Assembly: GCA_907165275.2 (NCBI GenBank)
Contig: OU015673.1
Coordinates: 1,999,001-2,063,000 of the forward strand
Source of the DNA: Zygaena filipendulae
Taxonomy: Eukaryota; Arthropoda; Insecta; Lepidoptera; Zygaenidae
Direction: 5' to 3'
DNA: 64,000 bases
Shown: one piece after another, positions 32,120-44,953 of the stretch
Layout: each line of letters starts with the position of its first letter
How positions within the stretch are numbered: the first letter of the stretch is position 1
Translations under genes and position numbers: made by a program
The notes under the pieces: model-generated
Database searches by the model: none
Seen by the model: the letters and a program-made list of their open reading frames with translations, nothing else
Told to the model about the DNA's origin: nothing

Positions 32120-33990
32120 AATTATTTATTGTGTAAATCAATTATTCTTCTTATTCTTTGTTAACCAATTATTTCAGTTCTGCTTTAATTATGGCGTCTA
32201 TCAGCGATAAACTAGATATTACGACGTATATATTTAGTCTTCATAAAACTTAGTGGTTATATACTCTTTGGTCTTCATCAAATTGATGGTTTTGACAACA
32301 TTATTTCATATTTTCTTTCGAGTAGACATAGGTACCTAATATCTCCGGCTAGTAGTTTTTATCAAGATCATCTTTCTTTTGTGCACTCTGTTTATCTAAT
32401 AGGTGCATGGTATTTTTTTTTCTATCGCAATACCATAAATTGGCGTAATTAATTATCATTAAATCTCAAATTTCTTTGTGCAAACTAAAATATCATCCAA
32501 AAAACACTCGAATTGAAAAACAAACAATTAAAATTATTAATTTATGCGGGAAACTACAAAACTATTGACGATGGTAGGTAAATAATCAACAGACTCGCCT
32601 ATTATTTTCACATCAAACAACGGCGGTGTTCATTAAATTTAGTTAACGGCGCAATTAACGTGCTGCCGTAATTGGAGCACCGAAAAGCGAGGGGTATAGT
32701 TTGTAGACGACTGTAGAGACCCGAAATAAGGGGGTGACGGATCGCGAAATATACACTTACGGCCCAGGCGATGAGAGTATTGCGAGTAACAAGGCGGCTG
32801 TACTGTATGTCACTCGTTATGATATCCTGCCTCGTTTTTATTGCTCTCTTTTTAAAAACTTGTTTTTTTTTGTATTCTTTTTTGTCATCCTTTTTTTAAA
32901 TTACAACTTACTTTATAATATATATATAACAGTATTTATATTCAGAAAAACAACACAGCATATTAACTTGCAAAGGAATTTAGCAATAGAGAAAGTTCAT
33001 TATTTATAGCGTAGGTACCAAAATCATGTGTGCTATATGGTGCGATGCTGATAAGGGCGTTGTCACAGCAGGAAGCTGTAATGAAAGACCACAGCGCTGA
33101 TTTTGAGCAGTGCAACAATGAAACAGTTGATGTTTTACGTTTCAACTTTTAACGCAGACTACGCAAGCGCAACGCTTTTTCAAATTAATGAATACTTAGA
33201 TAAAGCACATTGAAGTTTAAGAATGGGGGATTGTGACGTCTGTGGTATACTGAACGCAGCCTATGTCAGCACCTTACTCTATCCTACCAAAACTCTCTCT
33301 CTCTTCTCTATGGTTCGTGTAAACTTTTTGTGACAAGTCTGGATGTTTTTGGATTTCGTGTAAACAAAAATGGTATTAGTGTGATACGATCCAATATAGA
33401 ACCTTGGTTAAAATGTTATCTTTTTATTAGATTGTTATATTGTTAGCTATGGATAAGTGGGGGAGAGTGTGGTATACTGAACGCAGCCTATGTCAGCACC
33501 TTACTCTATCCTACCAAAACTCTCTCTCTCTTCTCTATGGTTCGAGTAACGCGTTGTGCCACTCCAACTAAATTAAAACCGAAGTTAATTAATCTCAGTG
33601 TTTTATTAAGATACCACAACGTCATAGCGTCTTATAAACTGTGGCAAGGCGTGATGCCACACGACAATTCGGGTTAATGTATCGAGATTACTTTTTGATA
33701 ACGTTAAAATAAACCTGTCCACTAATTTTATTAATCTACAAAACAGACTAAAAACTGAAAATTTAGTCAACTAGTTTATTTCACGTTCGCTTGTGGATTG
33801 TGCACCTAACAAAATACCTACGAAACGCGCTTAAAGTGTAGGGCTTGCACTTATCACTTCCAAATTAAAGGGGACACTAATATTTACACCGACTGTGTTT
33901 TGGGGTGTCCTCCACACCGCTTGTCGTCTATCCGACCACGGCTGGTGCAATTCATACGACAGTTTATAGTTTATACCTTTAGTGTCTACT
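32120..33990. other. Upstream region of the minus-strand gene and repeats
   Basis: No gene seen. The promoter of the 413-aa gene should lie just right of 32120, but I see no clear TATA box. From 33190 to 33740 there are pieces of the TTTAGTCCGTC MITE family and a direct repeat (33241-33322, 33469-33550). Confidence 0.45.
33241..33550 (+). repeat. 82-bp direct repeat pair
   Basis: TGTGGTATACTGAACGCAGC... to CTCTATGGTTCG occurs at 33241-33322 and again at about 33469-33550, nearly identical, 228 bp apart. The intervening DNA is unique within the window. Confidence 0.8.
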
Positions 33991-34336
33991 TATACAACGT
34001 GTTAATTAATTAACTGAAAACCTGATACACCCCATTTAAAAAAATAAGCAATGATATAATTAAAATATATTTTATGTCGAAAAAATTTATACTTAAAAAG
34101 TTATTCAACATTAGTTTGGAGGTGACCTATCTACGAAATTCCAAGCGCTACGCCCGCGCCTACCCGGTTCGGATTTTTTTGCTGCGGGCGGCGTACGCGC
34201 CAGATAAATAATTTAGACATGGGCTAGTAAAAATGAAAAAATATAACCTATATTAAAACATAGTGCAATCGATTCGCTAGTTGATTCTGAGCAAACTACT
34301 TTCTAGTTTTCAGTTAATTCATTAACACGTTGTATA
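33991..34336 (+). mobile_element. MITE, ACAACGTGTTAAT family, full-length copy
   Basis: Ends TATACAACGTGTTAATTAAT and ATTCATTAACACGTTGTATA. Contains the CG-rich block GCGGGCGGCGTACGCGCC that is missing from 18616-18877. Confidence 0.85.
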
Positions 34337-34616
34337 TCAGTAAGTTAAACAAATTTTTAGATGACTAAAACATGATGCTCAATTTCAACGTCAATTTAAT
34401 TTACCTAACGATAGGTTTTCTTCGCTTCGCTCGCGTTATTGTAGATTTTATGAACCAATTTTCTATCGCTCGGAAACAGTACTTTTTCTGGATAAAAGTT
34501 ACCTTATGTCCTTAATAAGTAGATATGCGCAATTCTATGATAATCGGTTAAGTAGTTTAAGGCATGAAAAGGTAACAGTCAGACAGACAGAGTTACTTTG
34601 GCATTTATAATATTGG

Positions 34617-34824
34617 GTACTACCTGTTCCTCATGGTTTCGCCTACTTAAATTTCAGAGTTCCCGCGGAGATACCGGAATAAAAAGTACCTACCCCACGT
34701 CCTTTTCTGTAACCCTTATAAGATAGGTTCATATGATGTGAAACTTTATGATAATCAGTTGTAGATAAGTAAGCAGTTAAGGTGTAAAAGCGTAACAAAC
34801 ATACTCATATTCGTACATAATAGA
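34617..34824 (-). mobile_element. Helitron-like element
   Basis: CTACCTGTTCCTCATGGTTTCG at the left, GAGTTCCCGCGGAGATACCGG inside, CATATTCGTACATAATAGA at the right. Adjacent head-to-tail to the next copy. Confidence 0.6.
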
Positions 34825-35035
34825 CTAGTTGTGCCCCGCGGTTTCACCCGCGTTAATTTCAGAGTTCCCGCGGGAATTCCGGGATAAAAAGTACCCTATG
34901 TGTTAATCTGATGTATAAGCTATATTATTGTAAAGTTTCATTTAAATCCATCCAGTAGTTTTTGCGTGAAAGAGTAACAAACATCCATCCATCCATACAT
35001 ACTTACAAACTTTCGCGTTTATAATATTAGTAGGA
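34825..35035 (-). mobile_element. Helitron-like element, well preserved
   Basis: CTAGTTGTGCCCCGCGG at the left to TATAATATTAGTAGGA at the right. It differs from 1721-1949 by a few substitutions and the length of the CCAT repeat. Confidence 0.85.
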
Positions 35036-35513
35036 TATTTGGTGCCTGTATTCGTAATTGTAAGTAGTTTGGTAGGTAGTCGTAATAGGCTTGCATAATG
35101 TTTAAAAAAATTGTATTTAGAGTAAGTATAAAGCTGTGTACTACCCATTAATAAATAAATAAATAAATATCAGTTAGGACGCTGACTCCGAATGCTGGAT
35201 ATTAAAATGTTATAATTACGCATATAATATTACGTAGGTATCTAGATCTACCTCCGTGATGCATGCTTGAGTCGCACACACTCGCACTAGTGCGTGCGTG
35301 GCAAAAACGCAACTCCACGACTTGTTTAAATATTGGACGGAAATAAAATATGTGGAGTAGCAAGCAGCTTTATATAAAAAAAAATGATTAACAAGTTTTG
35401 TAAAACAAAGTTTTTTTTTGTAATGGTAACTCGATTTCCTCTTGTTTTAGGTACTCTTACCTACTTATATATATCTCCACTCATCTGAAATAGCATATTT
35501 GACAAAATGTTTG

Positions 35514-35757
35514 TTTTAGTTCATTAGAATATTAGACACGTATTTTTTATTTTATTACGTAAGCAAGAAATAACGGAGATTGCGTTGAGTAGAAATGTCG
35601 CGTGACGTCACAGGCAGCTACAGATTTTACCTGTATATAACGTTACAAGCCCCCACTCCTAAACTAGAATGCGCTTTATCTAAGTATGTTTTCATTAATT
35701 TAAAAAAGCAAATTGGAACTTGTCTCTAATGTTTTTATTGACGGACGAAATCACTAC
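35514..35757 (+). mobile_element. MITE, TTTAGTCCGTC family, diverged
   Basis: TTGTTTTAGTTCATTAGAAT, TTAGACACGTATTTTTTATT and the right end TTATTGACGGACGAAAT. It contains the typical CGTGACGTCAC block. Confidence 0.55.
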
Positions 35758-36072
35758 GTAGTATAAAACAAAGTCCCGCTGTCTGTCTGTCCCTATGTAT
35801 GCTTAGATCTTTAAAACTATGCAACGGATTTTCATGCGGTTTTCACCGATAGGTTTATATCTATATTTTATTCTGAAATCCCCGCGGCAACTCCGAAATT
35901 ACAGCGGATGAATCCGCGGGGGACAATTAGTAGAATTAAGAAAACAATAGTTAAAATAAAGCCTATTACCTACCTACATAATACAGCAGTAAATTTCGAA
36001 TACTAATTCTAAAAGGTGTAGAATCTTGAATCCGTTTAAGTTTCGGCTAAGGAGTTTCCTTGCCAAGCAACT

Positions 36073-36306
36073 GGACATAGATAAGCAATAGTGTGTTAAC
36101 CCACACTGGAGAAATTTTGAGTAAATTAAAGTTTTAAAATTATAGCGCCATTTGGTTTCAACATTTTTATGTTCAATATTTAGTTACATATTTAAACAAT
36201 GTTATAAGTAAACTCATAATTAAAAAACGTTCTCTAACTCTTAATAAATTATTCTGAATCAATAACTTCGTTTTATGGGTTAACATGTTATTGCTTATCT
36301 ACGTCC
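36073..36306 (+). mobile_element. MITE, GGAC-AGATAAGCAATA family
   Basis: Intact termini GGACATAGATAAGCAATAG and TATTGCTTATCTACGTCC. This is the one full copy with no obvious target duplication (AACT left, GAAT right). Confidence 0.85.
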
Positions 36307-36349
36307 GAATAAAAATACATGTTTTACGCTATCACAGCATTATTATTTA

Positions 36350-36550
36350 CTAGCTATTTATTCCCCGCGGTTTTACCCGCGTTAATTTCGGAGTTCCCAC
36401 GGGAATTCAGGGACAAAAGTACCGTATGTTCTTCTCTGTCTCCCTGACAACGTGGACGTGCAAAATATCACGAAGATTCGTTGAGCGGTTGAGATGTGAA
36501 AGCCTAACGAACAAACAAACTCACGTTCGCATTTATAATAATAGTAAGGA
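36350..36550 (-). mobile_element. Helitron-like element
   Basis: CTAGCTATTTATTCCCCGCGG to TAATAATAGTAAGGA. The body is typical (GAGTTCCCACGGGAATTC). A fragment of another copy follows at 36920-36990. Confidence 0.7.
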
Positions 36551-37524
36551 TTTTACTCAGAGAATTTAAGAATTTTTGAAATCGGTCCAGCATAGTTTTG
36601 AGTTAAATCGTAACAAACAAACAAAAATACAAATCTTTCCTCTTTTTAAAATGTTAGTGTACGGTCGTCTCTATACATTTCTGTGGTCCCAACTTCCCAA
36701 CTGGCGAGGTGAATGAACTTACGAAATGCACACTCACGATGTCAAATCACTCACGCACACACGCGCGCACATCTCTCACACACACAAACACACACTCATA
36801 TATAAGTATGGACATACTTACATACAGTATACCTAATAAAGGACAAGACGGAATGTGTTGGCGTAGGTTAGTAAGTGATGAGATCAGGTTTTTTTTTCTC
36901 TCTTGTATAATTAATTGAACTAGCTGATCGCCGCGGTTTCTCTCGCGTGAATTACGGAGTCCACTCGGAAATTATACATTTTGGAACTCATAGTAGGTAG
37001 ACTATACAGTCAATGTCATATAGTATATTTGGACAATTCCGTAGGTACGTCATCGAATGAGTAGGTAGATACCTAAATTATGCAAATTGTCAATTTCAAT
37101 ATCTTCTTTTTGTTTTGATAAAAAAAAAGTATTAATTACCTATGCTTTAATTCATAACATAGTCTGTTTGACAAATTTCATCGAATTCTGTTCAGCTGTT
37201 TAGACTTGAAAAGGTGAAAGTAAATCTTTGCATTTTTAATGTCTATTAGTATCCATGGATAGAGCGAGACATATAGGTACGTAGAAGAAGAAGAAGAAGA
37301 AAATACATTTATTTCAGCACAACACACAAGAAAAAGAAACAAACATCAACAGTGCCTAATCTAAAGAAACATAGATAATATCTCTTGCATGCTCTGCCGA
37401 AAGGGTCACCAACTCAGCATTAGCTAGGTGCGGGAACGTAGGAAGGTAAGTTGGTAGGTAAGTTTGATGTTTTGAATGAAATATATCTCACCCTTCCGAA
37501 TTCTGGGGAACAACCAAGATCCAT

Positions 37525-37746
37525 AATATTATAAATGCGCCAAAGTGAGTTTGTTTGTTGTTACGCTTTTACGCCTTAACGGCCCAACCGATCGACATGA
37601 AATTTTGCATATAGGCACACGTTATCAAGGTTACAGAAAAGGACATGGGGTACTTTTTATCCCGGATTTCCCGCGGGATTAATTAATTTATTTATTACTC
37701 CGCGGATCTCCGAAATTAACGCGGGTGAAACCGCGGGACACAGCTA
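37525..37746 (+). mobile_element. Helitron-like element, + orientation
   Basis: CATAATATTATAAATGCGCC at the left, hairpin CGCGGGTGAAACCGCGG and GACACAGCTAA at the right. A short TTAATTTATTTATTACTCC insertion interrupts the middle. Confidence 0.65.
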
Positions 37747-37877
37747 AATACACGTTCCCCTTGCGAGCGTTGGTTGGCGCCTCGCTCCTGTCATTTTATC
37801 TATTGACGAGAGAGAGATGTGTAAATTAGATCAGGCCTAAACAAAATCGCAAATACTTGTTTAAATTAGTTTTCTAA

Positions 37878-38169
37878 AGAGAGAACCGTGTTTTATCCTG
37901 GAGAACAATCTATCATTGTCATCGGCGTTGCGCATAATTATTTTAATTAGTACTAAAACATTGTCATTGGCAAAATTAAATGCAATAAATCGCGTTGACA
38001 TTGACAGCAACGTTAGTCTAGTGGTTTAAGTAAAGTACCTACCTAAAGCGGTCAGGTTATTGATTTTAATTTTGCCAATGATAACATTTTAGTACTAATT
38101 AAAATAATTATGGCGAAACGTCGATGGCAATGTTAGATTGTTCCCCAGGATAAAACACGGTTCCTCTCG
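37878..38169. mobile_element. TIR element with about 110-bp inverted arms
   Basis: GAGAACCGTGTTTTATCCTGG at the left mirrors CCAGGATAAAACACGGTTCC at the right. The pairing extends through ACAATCTA(T)CATTG, ATTATTTTAATTAGTACTAA and GGCAAAATTAAA. Non-coding. Confidence 0.8.
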
Positions 38170-39946
38170 AATAATAGTTTATATTTATTGTAAAACAAAA
38201 TGGCTGACGAATGGTGATTTAGACATCGAATAAATAACGTGAAGGAGTTTTGGCGGGCATCGAAGATGGCGGTTCATTCATTTATTTTCGTGTCAGTAAA
38301 AAATTGTTAAAAGTAGATTTTGTTGTGTTTTATGGTGCTTTATTGGACAATAATTTTCACAGTGACATTTTTTTGTGTGGTCAAGAAGATATTATGACAT
38401 TTCGAGCTGATTTCTTTGGCATCCTCCAAGAGCTCCGAGAAAGTTCTTGTAGTCTATTCAGTACCATAGCCTACAAGTTCAAACCGTACAACGATGCTAA
38501 ACGCTAATTTGTGCATTTAACTAACCTATTTTAAGTACTTGAAACTGGCTAAATGCATTAGGTATATGCAAAAGCCAATAAGAAGAAAGAAATAACGTGA
38601 AAACAGTCTAGGTACTCGCTACGACCTTCACAAAAACCATATAACCAAGTTGAATATTTTTAGGGTCCCATATTGTGGATTTATATTTTATAAATAACCC
38701 TAAGACGCTGCATAGAAAAAAAACGTATTAGTAGATAATAGTGAGTACCTATATCATTGATTTTTTTAAATTTTTTTTTTTTATATCCCTCTGATATGTG
38801 TCAGAGACCTTTTATATCGTTTATTTTATTTTCATATTAATTGTTACCATTTACAGTCACTCCCTCATTCATTCACTCACTCACACTTATTTATACTTCT
38901 ATACCAGTCTTTCACAATTCTATCCAATCTATAATATCGATCTTACTTTCCAATCTTATGCCTTAACTTACAATAATTCCATCTTATATATCATTGATTT
39001 AAGTTGTTTTTTTTTCTCTAGATTATTTTCGTATTATTAATGATTGGCACAAAAGTTGAATGACCGCTCGCCATATGAAGGCATAGGGCATGCAACGTGA
39101 GGCAATCCATCAAACTGCAATAATGTGTGTAAACGAAGGTCTGGGATGGGACCTAGATGCGAAATAGGGGAGCGTTCTTACACATTTGCAGCCATAAAGC
39201 GCTGAATAGACAAATGACGAGTGCTCTCTCTTAGCGCATATTACTCTGCGATATAAAAAATTGTAGATAAGAAATTTAAAAAGTAACCAGAGAATATCAG
39301 CATAGAGACTAATTATTATCATAAACCACTTCAGAGAATCTTAGTATTTTTGTTTTCTCGTAAGTCCAATCATAAAGTACAGTAGAAACTTTGTCTTTCA
39401 ATCTCTCTATAAGTATCCTTTAAAAATGAGCCATAGACCTCAGACAAAATATCGACTAAGCAATGCTTTATCGCTTTGTCCATTTGTCTATGAAGCGCTT
39501 TACGCTTGATTTGATCAAATCCATCCCCTATCTATCGCTAACACGGGGCTTGGCCATTGGTTGAGCTTCCACGTCGGTTCTCTAGTGAAAATGGTGAAAT
39601 CACCACCCTTTATACCAACACTGGCTTTTAACAAAACAATAAGTGCGCCATTTTAGTTTTTTTCCCCACAGCTAATCTAGGGCCCTAGTTCCGAAGGGTA
39701 ATGACCGGGATATAAATAGTTTTTTTTTTTTTTCTCTATAAGAGCGAATGACGATTATCTCGATGCGTATACTGTTTAATGATCTGTGGGGAAATGGGTA
39801 CAGCCATTCTAAGGAATTCTAATTAAAAATGACTATTGATCTAACCCAGCTAGGTGTCATTGTTTAGAAGCTGTTCTTTTAAACATTTTACCATATATTA
39901 CCTAGAGCGCCCCATATAGGGGGTACTACGATCAAATCGGATAATT

Positions 39947-40499
39947 GGATGCAGATAAGCAATAACATGTTAACCCACAAAATTAAGTTATTGCTACAGA
40001 ACGATTTATTGAGAGTTGGGGAACGTTTTTGAAAGTTTTCTCATTTATTGGCATATACATTACATTACGTATCTTCTTAAATTAGTATTGGAAGTATATA
40101 TATATTTTTGAAATATGTGTTTACTTTATTGCATTGTTTAAATGGACATAGATAAGCAATAGTGTGTTAACCCACACTGGAGAAATTTTGAGTAAATCGT
40201 GTTTTAAAAGTAGGAGCGCCATTTGTATCAACATTTTTTATGTTCAATATTTAATTACATATTTAAGCAATGTAATAAGGTAAACACATAATTAAAAAAC
40301 GTTCCCTAACTCTCAATAAATCGTTCTGAATCAATGAGTTACTTTTGTGGGTTAACATGTTATTGGTTATCTGCGTCCAAATATGTAACTAAATATTGAA
40401 CATAAAAAATGTTGACGCAAAATGACGCTATAATTTTAAAACACGATTTACTCAAAATTTCTCCAGTATGGGTTAACACACTATTGCTTATCTATGTTC
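39947..40499 (-). mobile_element. MITE, GGAC-AGATAAGCAATA family, host copy of a nested pair
   Basis: Starts GGATGCAGATAAGCAATAAC and ends GCTTATCTATGTTC, flanked by AATT (39943-39946, 40500-40503). It is broken at TTTAAAT/ATGTAAC by another copy of the same family (40144-40378). Confidence 0.9.
40144..40378 (+). mobile_element. MITE of the same family inserted in the copy above
   Basis: GGACATAGATAAGCAATAG to TATTGGTTATCTGCGTCC, flanked by AAAT at 40140-40143 and 40379-40382. Removing it with one AAAT restores the uninterrupted host sequence seen in other copies. Confidence 0.9.
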
Positions 40500-40503
40500 A
40501 ATT

Positions 40504-43199
40504 AGATATTGTCTAACTACCTACAGTTATAGAAACCGCAGATAATGGTTACCTACCTACTAATAATGCTCTAACAGAGTCTTTTATTAGACATAACAAT
40601 GTCTTTTCTTTTAAAATACAATATACTTGTGAATGTTAGTTTATTTGTTTGTTTGTCACGCTTTCACGCCTTAACGACTCAACCGATCGTCATGAAATTT
40701 TGTATGCACGTCGTCTGGGATAGAGAAAAGGATATAGGGGTCTACTTTACTCCCCGATTTCTTTTTAGACATAGATATAGGTCATTAATGTTTATTCAGG
40801 AAATAACGTAGGTACTTACTTTTTTATCCCGAATTTCCCGCGGGTACTCCGACATGAACGCGAGGAATATCTAGTCTATACTAATACTAATATACTAATC
40901 TATACTAATATTATAAAGAGGAAAGATTTGACTTTTCGTTTGTTTGTTTGTTTATTTGGTACGATTTAACTCAAAAACTGCTGGACCGATTTCAAAAATT
41001 CTTTCACCATTAGAAAGCTACGTTCTCCCTGAGTAACAAAGGCTATATTGTAATACTGAATTCCCGCGGGAACTCTGAAATTATCGCGGGACAGCTAATG
41101 TTTGCTGTGCTTAAACTTTCCGGACCATTATGGATTTAGGTAGGCACTTCAAAATAGTCATGAATGAAACACGAATTATTTCGATTTCAATCTGTTGCTG
41201 CTGATAAATCGATTTCCACAATAATTAAACATTAGTGTTTTTTTTTTCGGTCCGAGATGAAATTCTGAAAATCGTTGGTCTATCATTAAATCAGCAGTGG
41301 ACCGGTCCGGGCGGGTCTCGGGGCTAGATCCAGACCGCAAGACTAGGTTTTTGTACCGGCAGGTGACGGGATGTGAACTCGTCTTATTGTGCCCAACGGT
41401 CGCCAACCCCGTGCGAACGTGTGCCGCTGGCGCTGGTTCCGTCCGTTTTTAATTATGACTTTTCGGATAATCTTTCATCATTATCATCTGTGTTTGAGGC
41501 GGCTCTAGACGCGTTAGGGGCGCCGCTTGGCAAACAAGTAATGTCGTGTATTAATATATCCATTTAAAGGCTGTTACAGGGGCAAACTGTGTGTATTACG
41601 CACACGTTAAAAAAACTTGGTATACGTAGGCAGAAAGATATGTATTACAGAGTGTAGTATTCTCACTCATTTTTACGGCAATTCTAAAAGACCAAAAAAA
41701 AATTAAAACCCACTAAAAGTCACTGTTTTTGGAATTTTTTGTTTAAAATTTCTCATACCGACGAATTCAATGTTGCGGAATTGTTGAAATGTATGTTAAA
41801 TCTCTGAGCGTCGCCCGTTGTTTTTATAAAAAAAAATATTTTTACGTTGCAGAGGTACATAAGGAATCTCGAGAGTCGAGACACTCAGGAAATAAACTTA
41901 AGTAATTAAAACTTTTATAGTTTTTGGTTTGAATCCTTATTTTAAATATAAATACCTAGAATATAATAAAAAAAAATTTATTGCGCATCAGTCACTCAAT
42001 AATTTAAAGATTTACAAATACGAATGTGAGCTTGGTTTTACACTTTCACGCCCAACTACTCAACCGATCATCATGAAACTTTGCATACACGCTGTCAGGG
42101 GTACAGAAAAGTATATAGACTACTTTTACTACTACCTATATATCCCGGCATTGTCGCCGGAACTGCGAAGTCAACTCCGAAATTTACACTTGACTAGCTG
42201 TCCCACGCGGTTGCACCCGTGATAATTTCGAAGTTCTCACCGAATTGTTCCATACAAACTTTGCAACCCCTTTTCATCCCCTTAGAGGTTGAATTTTCAA
42301 AAATCCTTTCTTATCGGATGCCTACGTCATACAAAGAACACACCCTCCAAGTTTCAGGTCTCTACGATCAGCGGTTTAGGCTGTGCGTTGATCCCTCAGT
42401 CATTCAGGACAAACCATTTTATTATTTATAGGTTTAGATTAAAAAAAAATTATGTTAGTACATTTTTCTTGGAACATACGTCTTATCTACTCGCCGGCCA
42501 ATAAGCTGCGGTGCAGTTCCCGAAAACGATTCAGACCAATAACAATGCACCAGTCGAGTCCAAACAAAAAAACCGTCGACATCCGGTTTGAAATTAGAAG
42601 CCCGAAAACAAAACCGTCTGCGCGCGCGCACACTCGCTGACATCACATTTCGTACATGGCCTACCTCAACGTATAACGTCTATAGCCTCTATGGTTAAAT
42701 TCGGTACCCACATTGAGTTCGCATTCTTATGTGGACGTCCTTGTTGCATACACAACGATTCAACGCTATAAAGTTTACCGAATAAGATTACCGACTGACG
42801 AATTTCAAAGAAATATCTAGTAGGTACTTACTTATAATGTTTTTTAAAACAAAACTTGTTAGCATTCTGCGCAGGCGCCGAACAGATAATAATTTTTTGC
42901 AACGCACACAACGACAGTGCAACACGCAGCACACAGAGTAACAAAAAATTCAAAAAGCGAACATTGTGAATGAGATAATCGGTATTCATCACGCACACGA
43001 AAATGAATAGGGTCCACCGTAGGTGCGAGCGGGGCAGAAGCTGTTACTCCGTTTCGCTCGACCAAAATGCGGCTGATATAAGAATGACGCTTCGAAGGCC
43101 ATTGACCTTCGGGGAGTCAGTTTGGAGTCTTGCAAATTGCATTATTTTTTTTTCTCTAGGTACGTACTTGTGCAAGAGAAGTGAAGTGAACATTTTTTT
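40504..43199. other. Repeat-rich stretch with a GC-richer island
   Basis: Helitron-like copies at about 40600-40875, 40878-41097, 42010-42190 and 42194-42430. 41270-41540 is GC-richer and unique in the window but shows no convincing exon. A CpG-containing island at 42860-43160 is listed separately. Confidence 0.45.
42860..43165 (+). promoter_or_regulatory. Candidate promoter or first-exon island
   Basis: Less AT-rich than its surroundings. TGCGCAGGCGC at about 42868 matches the palindromic NRF-1/ewg type site; a TCAGTTTG initiator-like motif is near 43118; TCTAG|GTACGT near 43158 would be a strong donor. No coding sequence is supported. Confidence 0.25.
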
Positions 43200-43779
43200 G
43201 AAATCTTAAGGCCCTTCTTAAACTAAACCATATTCAAAAGTATAACACAACATCCGGTTGATCAAAAACAATCTGGATTTGCTTATAGTTTTCAATAGAC
43301 CTAGTTAATTTCGGAGTTCCCGCAGGAATTCCGAGATGAAAGTATCCTATCGTCGCTTATACAACAATACCGCGTAAGTAAAAATTTGACCATGTTTATA
43401 TACAATTTTGTAGATTATTTTTCCGTGCATCCAATGGGCTCACACTGGAGGTAATATTATCCAATTAAAGCGCGGTTATTCAATTATATATGAAAATTTT
43501 TATCATGTATGTATTGTATAAAACGAATCATTTAATTAAGTTTTTTTGTCTCTCGCGCAAACAAAGCAAATTTGACTTGCGCGGGATTGTTGTATAAGCG
43601 ACGCTATGTCCTTTTCTGTACCCTTGACAACGTGTGTGCAAAATTTCATGATGTAGTTAAGCTGTGCGTAACAACCACACTATCGCATTTATAATAAGTA
43701 CATCTTTTTGTGTGTTTAAAGCATGTTTAAAGGTACTTATAGATTTGTCATTACTTTGCCTCCCCTCTGTCCTCGTTTG

Positions 43780-43995
43780 AGGCCACAATTCGTCTCGTTT
43801 CACATATAAAAAACGTGCGCACGAGTCGTCGACCGTTTTCAAGGCCGCGACGAATTCGCGAACGCAATTGCAAGCGCAATAAGCGAGCGCTGCAGCGGAG
43901 GGAAACAAGTAACAACTGCCAATAATGGGGGCTCGTGAGTCGTGACAGAGAATGATATCTGTGAATTGACGCGCTTTGGCTTAATCGTTAGCGGT
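43780..43995 (+). promoter_or_regulatory. Candidate promoter island
   Basis: ATATAAAAAACGTGCGCACG provides a TATA-like box, followed by CpG-rich sequence (GTCGTCGACCG, GCCGCGACGAATTCGCG) and GCTC|GTGAGT as a possible donor near 43930. Speculative. Confidence 0.25.
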
Positions 43996-44073
43996 GAGAG
44001 TGAAGTGTATGTAAGTATGTGTAATGGAGAATATGCGGTCGTTAAGGCATCATAAATCTATACAAAACAATAC

Positions 44074-44137
44074 AATACAAATCAAATCAAATCAAATCAA
44101 ATCAAATCAAATCAAATCAAATCAAATCAAATCAAAT
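44074..44137 (+). repeat. (AAATC)n microsatellite
   Basis: About 11 perfect pentamers, directly followed by TATTCTTTATTGTCGCC, a retroelement-tail-like sequence, and two copies of GGCGGCCTTATTGCT (about 44203 and 44290). Confidence 0.9.
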
Positions 44138-44953
44138 ATTCTTTATTGTCGCCAAAAACATAAATATAAAAAAATACATGGTGGAAAATACAGGCAACAA
44201 AGGGCGGCCTTATTGCTTAAAAGCAATATACTTTATTGCACCAAAGATTTTCCAGCAGGTATTTATGTAGATTACATACATGGAAAAAGGCGGCCTTATT
44301 GCTAGAAGCAATTTTTTCAAGGTAACCTTGACGTGACTTATTAATAATATCAGGAGATTTCAAGAGAATCTATTTAAATTTAAGTGGTTTTTAACTGACT
44401 TAAAAAAACTGATTACAATACAATCTTGTACAGAAGTATCTGTTGAAGGTAAGACTTATAACAGTGATGTGACTGACTGAAAAGCAATGCACAGTCCTAA
44501 CCACTGGGCTGCTTTTCTGGCAATGAATTTGTAAAAACTCTCTCCAGGACTTTCGGCAATTCAGACCCAAAGAGGTAAAAGAGTGGAATCATGAGAAATA
44601 GCAAGTGGTGTTAACCTATACAAATAATAAAACTGTAGAATTGATCAACATCAACTACTGAACAGAGGGGCTATTATGTAACTTTTGTTTTAATCATTTT
44701 TCGGATTGTCATGGAATTCCGCGTAGGTTTTGTCAGAGTTACAGAATAGGAAGGAACCTTGCAGCCAGAAAAAATACTTTCCCTAGGATCTACATTGACC
44801 AATTTGGTCACCAACAGAATCCGTTTCAATTATTTTGTGTCGGTTTGTTTGCACACGTATCATGTGAAAACTAAAAGTTATTGAAGCGATTTGTCATGTG
44901 ATTAGCACAGATCCTGGGTCAAAATATCTACATGTCATATGAACACTTATAAT

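Noticed and set aside
38250..38507. 85-codon ORF beside a MITE
   Set aside because: It needs a TTG start, and its end (CAAACCGTACAACGATGCTAAA) recurs near 10600, so it is probably repeat-derived.
41373..41567. Possible small gene in a GC-richer patch
   Set aside because: No recognisable motif, no clear splice sites and no second exon; mentioned only as an unassigned island.
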